Source: Streptomyces polyasparticus (GTDB taxonomy: Bacteria > Actinomycetota > Actinomycetes > Streptomycetales > Streptomycetaceae). From it: 64,000 nt of DNA. The notes under the pieces were generated by a model. The model had not been told where the DNA came from and did no database searches. It worked only from the letters and a program-made list of their open reading frames with translations. The number at the start of each line of letters is the position of its first letter. Within the stretch, counting starts at the first letter, position 1. The DNA is taken from the NCBI RefSeq assembly GCF_014493765.1, contig NZ_JACTVJ010000005.1, forward strand, positions 682,001 through 746,000, written 5' to 3'. The translations under genes and the position numbers were made by a program. Below are positions 60,682 to 64,000 of this stretch, piece after piece.

Positions 60682-61478
60682 GCGAGGCCCACACGCACTC
60701 GGAGAACAGGCCGTCCGTTCTGCACGTGACGTACGACGGCGCCGTCGCCACGATCCGCGTCGACCGGCCCAAGGCGAACGCCGTGAACCCGGCCATGATC
60801 GAGGAGTTCCTCACCGTCCTGCGGCCGCTCGCCGCCGACCCCGAGGTGCGCTGCGTCGTCGTCACCGGCACCGGACGGTTCTTCATCGCGGGCGCCGACA
60901 TCGCCGTCATGCGGGACCTGTCGGCGGACAACCAGGCGAGGATGCGCCACTGGATCGACGTACAGCGGGTGATCGAGCAGGCGCCCAAGCCCGTCGTCGC
61001 CGCGATGAACGGGCACGCCCTGGGCGGCGGGGCCGAGTTGTCGCTGGCCTGCGATCTGCGGATCCTTTCGGCCGATGCCACCTTCGGATTTCCGGAGATA
61101 CGGCTCGGGCTGTTCCCGGGCGCGGGCGGCAGCCAGCGTCTGCCCCGGCTCGTCGGGCCGCATCTGGCGAAGCGGCTGATGATCGAGGGGGAACGGCTGA
61201 CGGCTGGGCGCGCCCTGGAACTCGGGCTGGTCGATGTCGTGGTGGAGCACGGCGCGTTCGACGCGGCGGTCGCCGAGCGGGCCCGCCGCCTCGCCGCACA
61301 GCCCACCGCCGCCATCGGACTGCTCAAGCGGGTGGTCGACGAGGGGTACGGGCTGCCGGTCGAGCAGGCGTTGGCACGCGAGGAGAAGGGGGTCGCCGAT
61401 CTGACCGGGACCGCCGATGCGGCGGAGGGGCTCCAGGCGTTCCTCGACAAGCGGGAGCCGGTGTTCACCGGGCGGTGA
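60678..61478 (+). CDS. Enoyl-CoA hydratase/isomerase family protein
   Basis: This 266-residue crotonase has both catalytic glutamates (GHALGGGAELSLACDLRIL; FGFPEIRLGLFPGAGGSQRL) and FFIAGADIAVM for the oxyanion hole. It is therefore a standard hydratase, unlike the crotonase at 8388-9218. ATG overlaps the CoA-transferase stop. It acts on the unsaturated CoA ester of this cluster's substrate. It is followed by a strong hairpin. Confidence 0.94.
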   Translation: MSEAHTHSENRPSVLHVTYDGAVATIRVDRPKANAVNPAMIEEFLTVLRPLAADPEVRCVVVTGTGRFFIAGADIAVMRDLSADNQARMRHWIDVQRVIEQAPKPVVAAMNGHALGGGAELSLACDLRILSADATFGFPEIRLGLFPGAGGSQRLPRLVGPHLAKRLMIEGERLTAGRALELGLVDVVVEHGAFDAAVAERARRLAAQPTAAIGLLKRVVDEGYGLPVEQALAREEKGVADLTGTADAAEGLQAFLDKREPVFTGR

Positions 61479-61507
61479 CGGCCGGCCCGTAGCTCCGGGA
61501 AAGCCGC

Positions 61508-61542
61508 AACGCGGGCGGTCCGTTGGCCGGACCGCCCGCGTT
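61508..61542 (+). terminator. Strong hairpin terminator after the hydratase gene
   Basis: This is a perfect 14-bp stem (AACGCGGGCGGTCC and its complement) with a 7-base loop GTTGGCC, 29 bp after the stop. It separates the CoA-transferase/hydratase unit from the SDR/hydrolase genes. Confidence 0.8.
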
Positions 61543-61575
61543 GGCGGGGCCGCGGACTGGGCGCATCCTCGCCGG

Positions 61576-62385
61576 ATGACCCACCGAACCGACTCCCCGC
61601 ACCACCACGCCGGCCCTGCGCCCGACACACCCGGCGACGACACCGGCGCCGTGCTCATCACCGGCGGCACCAGCGGCATCGGTCTGGCCGTCGCCGAGGC
61701 GGTGGCCCGTACCGGCCGCCCGGTGGTGGTCACCGGGCGCTCGCCGGAACGCTGCCGCGCGGCCGCGGACCTGCTCCAACACGCATCAGGCGCACCACAG
61801 TTGGCACTCACCGCGGACACCACGGACGCCGACGATCTCGCCGATGCCGTACGCCGGGCCGAGGCCCGGTGGGGCCCCGTCACCGCACTCGTGACGGCCG
61901 CCGGGCGCCTCGCCCGTGGTTCGGTGCTCACGCTCACGCCCGGCGACTTCCGCGCGGCCCTCGACACCAACGTCATCGGCACCTGGCTGGCCATTCGCGC
62001 CGTCCTGCCCGGGATGGTCGACGCCGGCCACGGGCGCATCGTCACGATCGGCTCCGTGCTCGGCTCGACCGGCGCGCCCGAGCGGTCCGGTTACGCCGCC
62101 ACCAAGGGCGCGGTCGCCGCGCTGACCAGGTCGGTGGCGCTGGAACTCGCCGGCACCGGCGTGACCGTCAACTGCGTGGCCCCGGGGCCCGTCCGCACCG
62201 CCATGAACGAAGGCGACGCGACGACCGACGCCGCCGCCCAGGCCGCCTTCACCGCGAAGGTGCCGCTGGGCCGCTGGGGCCGCCCAGAGGAGCTCGCGCA
62301 CGCCGTGCTGCCACTGCTCGCCGCGGGCTCGTCCTTCACCACCGGTGCCGTCATCCATGTGGACGGCGGCTACACCGCACAGTGA
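61576..62385 (+). CDS. SDR-family oxidoreductase
   Basis: This 269-residue classical short-chain dehydrogenase has the coenzyme motif LITGGTSGIGLAVAEA, a Ser in TIGSVLGSTGAPERSG, catalytic YAATKGAV (YxxxK), NCVAPGPVRTAMN and the C-terminal VIHVDGGYTAQ. It oxidises or reduces a hydroxy/keto intermediate. ATG 61576 was chosen; the weak upstream frame overlaps the hairpin. A His/Pro-rich N-terminus of about 25 residues precedes the fold. Confidence 0.92.
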   Translation: MTHRTDSPHHHAGPAPDTPGDDTGAVLITGGTSGIGLAVAEAVARTGRPVVVTGRSPERCRAAADLLQHASGAPQLALTADTTDADDLADAVRRAEARWGPVTALVTAAGRLARGSVLTLTPGDFRAALDTNVIGTWLAIRAVLPGMVDAGHGRIVTIGSVLGSTGAPERSGYAATKGAVAALTRSVALELAGTGVTVNCVAPGPVRTAMNEGDATTDAAAQAAFTAKVPLGRWGRPEELAHAVLPLLAAGSSFTTGAVIHVDGGYTAQ

Positions 62386-62562
62386 GTCGCCCCGCCCCGG
62401 GTGACGCATCCCTTCATCGCACTCCCGCATCGCCCGCCCGCATCACGCGCCCGCATCGCCCAGCGAGAGGGGTTCGCTCAGCGGACCGCGACGCTGGGCC
62501 CACGCCCGGCACGGTGATGGGCTCGGGACCGCACTCCCCCGCTCTCGTAGGGAAGGACTCGC

Positions 62563-63411
62563 ATGTCACCAGCACCACAGAGCCGTTACGCGGACGGCGC
62601 GGGCATCCGCTACCACTACCACGACCTCGGTTCGGGGCCCGACACCGTGTTCCTGCACGGCGGCGGTCCCGGCTGCACCGCGTGGAGCGACTTCGGGCCC
62701 GTCGCGCCGCTGTTCGCGGCCGACCGGCGCTGCCTGCTCATCGACATCCACCAGTACGGCAAGTCGGAGAAGTCCCGTATCGAGGGCCCGATGTGGGACC
62801 ACCACGCGGCGAAGACCGTCGGCCTGCTCGACACGCTCGGCGTCGACCGCGCCGACTTCGTGTGCAACTCCTGGGGCGGCACCATCGCCCTCAACCTCGC
62901 CGCCAAGTACCCGGACCGGGTGCGGTCGTTGGTCATCACCGGCAGCATGCCCGTCTTCTACGGGCCGCTCGCCCCCCTCCCCGAGAACGGGCACCGCGGC
63001 CGCACCGCCCGCGACGTCTACTACGGCGGCGAAGGCCCGACCCGCGAGAAGATGCGGCAGCTCATCACGAAGCTGGAGTGGTACGACGGCGCGAAGCTCC
63101 CCGAGGAGACGCTGACGCTGCGCTACGAGCAGAGCCTCGACGAGGGCGAGCGCGCGCTCGCCGCCATGTCCGACTCGCCGCGCGGCGACTGGCAGGACCT
63201 CACCGAGGAGCTTGGCCTGGTCCAGGCTTCGACGCTGTTCATGTGGGGCATGCAGGACGCGTTCCTCACCCCGGACTACCCGCTGATGCTCGCCCGCATG
63301 GTGCCGAGCGGGAGCCTCCACGTCATGGACCACGCCTCCCACCACCTCCAGGAGGAGCGCCCCGAGGCGTACCACTCGGTGGTCAGCGGCTTCCTCGACT
63401 CGCTCTCCTGA
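62563..63411 (+). CDS. Alpha/beta hydrolase, meta-cleavage-product hydrolase-like
   Basis: This 282-residue protein resembles carbon-carbon bond hydrolases (MhpC/BphD/HsaD). HGGGPGCTAWSDFGPVAPLF is the oxyanion loop, CNSWGGTIALNLAAKYPDRV holds the nucleophile Ser, and FMWGMQDAFLTPDYPL the acidic residue. The catalytic His lies in MDHASHHLQEERPE. RBS GGGAAGGA before ATG. It may hydrolyse a ring-fission product in this cluster. The 177 bp upstream hold no gene. Confidence 0.9.
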   Translation: MSPAPQSRYADGAGIRYHYHDLGSGPDTVFLHGGGPGCTAWSDFGPVAPLFAADRRCLLIDIHQYGKSEKSRIEGPMWDHHAAKTVGLLDTLGVDRADFVCNSWGGTIALNLAAKYPDRVRSLVITGSMPVFYGPLAPLPENGHRGRTARDVYYGGEGPTREKMRQLITKLEWYDGAKLPEETLTLRYEQSLDEGERALAAMSDSPRGDWQDLTEELGLVQASTLFMWGMQDAFLTPDYPLMLARMVPSGSLHVMDHASHHLQEERPEAYHSVVSGFLDSLS

Positions 63412-63516
63412 GCTTCCCCGGCCACTCTCCCGGCCCCTCCCCTCCCCTCCCCGCCTCCCCTTTCCCTCGCCTCCCCGCACCTCAGCCCACGCCAACTCAC
63501 GTACGGAGTAAGCCCT

Positions 63517-64000
63517 GTGACCATCTGGACCGAGATCAGCCCCACCCCCTTCCGCGTCGAGTACGTGGACGCCGGCCAGGTCCCCACCCGGGCCCTGCGT
63601 GCGGGTGACCCGACCGCCCAGGCCGTCGTGTTCCTGCACGGTACGAGCGGCCACCTGGAGGCGTTCGCGCGCAACATCACGGCGCACGCCGCCTACGACC
63701 TGCACGCCATCGACATGCTCGGCCACGGCTACACCGGCAAGCCCGACAAGCCGTACGAGATCGCCGACTACGTGACCCACCTGCTCGACTACCTGGACGC
63801 CGTCGGTGTCGACAGCGTCCACATCGTCGGCGAGTCCCTGGGCGGCTGGGTCGGCGCACGGGCCGCCATCGAGCACCCCGAGCGCGTACGCAGCCTCCAA
63901 CTCCTTTGTTCCGGCGGCACCGTGGCGAACCCCGAGGTCATGGAGCGCATCCGGACCAGCACCAAGAAGGCCGTCACCTCCGACGACATCGACCTCACAC
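63517..64000 (+). CDS. Second alpha/beta hydrolase, 3' truncated by window
   Basis: I translated from GTG 63517, with ACGGAGTAAG upstream; 161 residues are visible. FLHGTSGHLEAFARNI is the oxyanion loop, DMLGHGYTGKPDKPYEI is family-typical, and IVGESLGGWVGARAAIEHPERV holds the nucleophile Ser. It is related to 2-hydroxymuconate-semialdehyde hydrolases. The catalytic Asp and His lie beyond the window edge. It is the next gene of the catabolic cluster, 105 bp after the first hydrolase. Confidence 0.88.
   Translation, partial: MTIWTEISPTPFRVEYVDAGQVPTRALRAGDPTAQAVVFLHGTSGHLEAFARNITAHAAYDLHAIDMLGHGYTGKPDKPYEIADYVTHLLDYLDAVGVDSVHIVGESLGGWVGARAAIEHPERVRSLQLLCSGGTVANPEVMERIRTSTKKAVTSDDIDLT

Noticed and set aside
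1-64000. tRNA, rRNA, CRISPR arrays, riboswitches, PKS/NRPS genes
   Set aside because: I scanned the gaps by eye and saw none; small structured RNAs could still be missed without a covariance search.

Overview
The window is high-GC actinobacterial chromosome, almost certainly Streptomyces. The signs are very strong third-position GC, frequent GTG/TTG starts, ATGA/TGATG gene junctions, a SigE-type sigma factor, an orphan SepF, an F420-type oxidoreductase, DUF6099, and a Zur-controlled set of cysteine-free ribosomal proteins arranged as in S. coelicolor. No rRNA, tRNA, CRISPR, integrase, transposase or PKS/NRPS gene was recognised. Both window ends cut genes: a sigma factor on the left and an alpha/beta hydrolase on the right.

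Region 1 (1-9.9 kb): a sigma factor and a membrane anti-sigma-like protein, then a compact aromatic-acid catabolic cluster. It holds a RidA-like protein, an acyl-CoA dehydrogenase, an aryl-CoA ligase, a PaaX-type regulator, a fused flavin monooxygenase/old-yellow-enzyme protein and a crotonase-fold enzyme. This set fits the aerobic 2-aminobenzoyl-CoA route (salicylyl-CoA is the alternative). Downstream of paaX, in the same frame, lies a strikingly cysteine-rich small ORF of unknown function. Region 2 (9.9-12.4 kb): arginine deiminase and ornithine carbamoyltransferase. Region 3 (12.4-16.5 kb): the two-gene Pnkp-Hen1 RNA repair cassette. Region 4 (16.5-23 kb): small membrane proteins, F420-type oxidoreductase, DUF6099, MazG-like pyrophosphohydrolase, AAA-type ATPase, orphan SepF and RraA. 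Region 5 (23-25.5 kb): zinc-starvation island with S18, CobW-like protein, L31, L33, a Zur box, L28 and S14.

Region 6 (25.6-35.3 kb): LysR/MFS pair, epimerase, Orn/Lys/Arg decarboxylase-family protein, GlsB-like protein, K+/H+ antiporter with regulatory subunit, and a GlxA-type regulator divergent from an HD protein and an NTF2-like protein. Region 7 (35.3-46.7 kb): peptide-type ABC importer operon with an unusual permease-ATPase fusion and an M20 amidohydrolase, divergent from a double-length Lrp/AsnC regulator, an amidase and an acyl-CoA/AMP ligase. Region 8 (46.7-52 kb): a decayed stretch around a secreted GH74-type glycoside hydrolase, with an SDR remnant, the 3' end of an RNA methyltransferase gene and several minisatellites, then a secreted type-B carboxylesterase.

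Region 9 (52-64 kb): an alcohol-dehydrogenase-like oxidoreductase, then a SsuABC/TauABC-type importer with two different binding proteins. It is divergent from an IclR regulator that heads a second catabolic cluster: tandem-fused CaiB-type CoA transferase, enoyl-CoA hydratase, SDR and two alpha/beta hydrolases, continuing beyond the right edge. Nested inverted repeats lie between the two divergent units.
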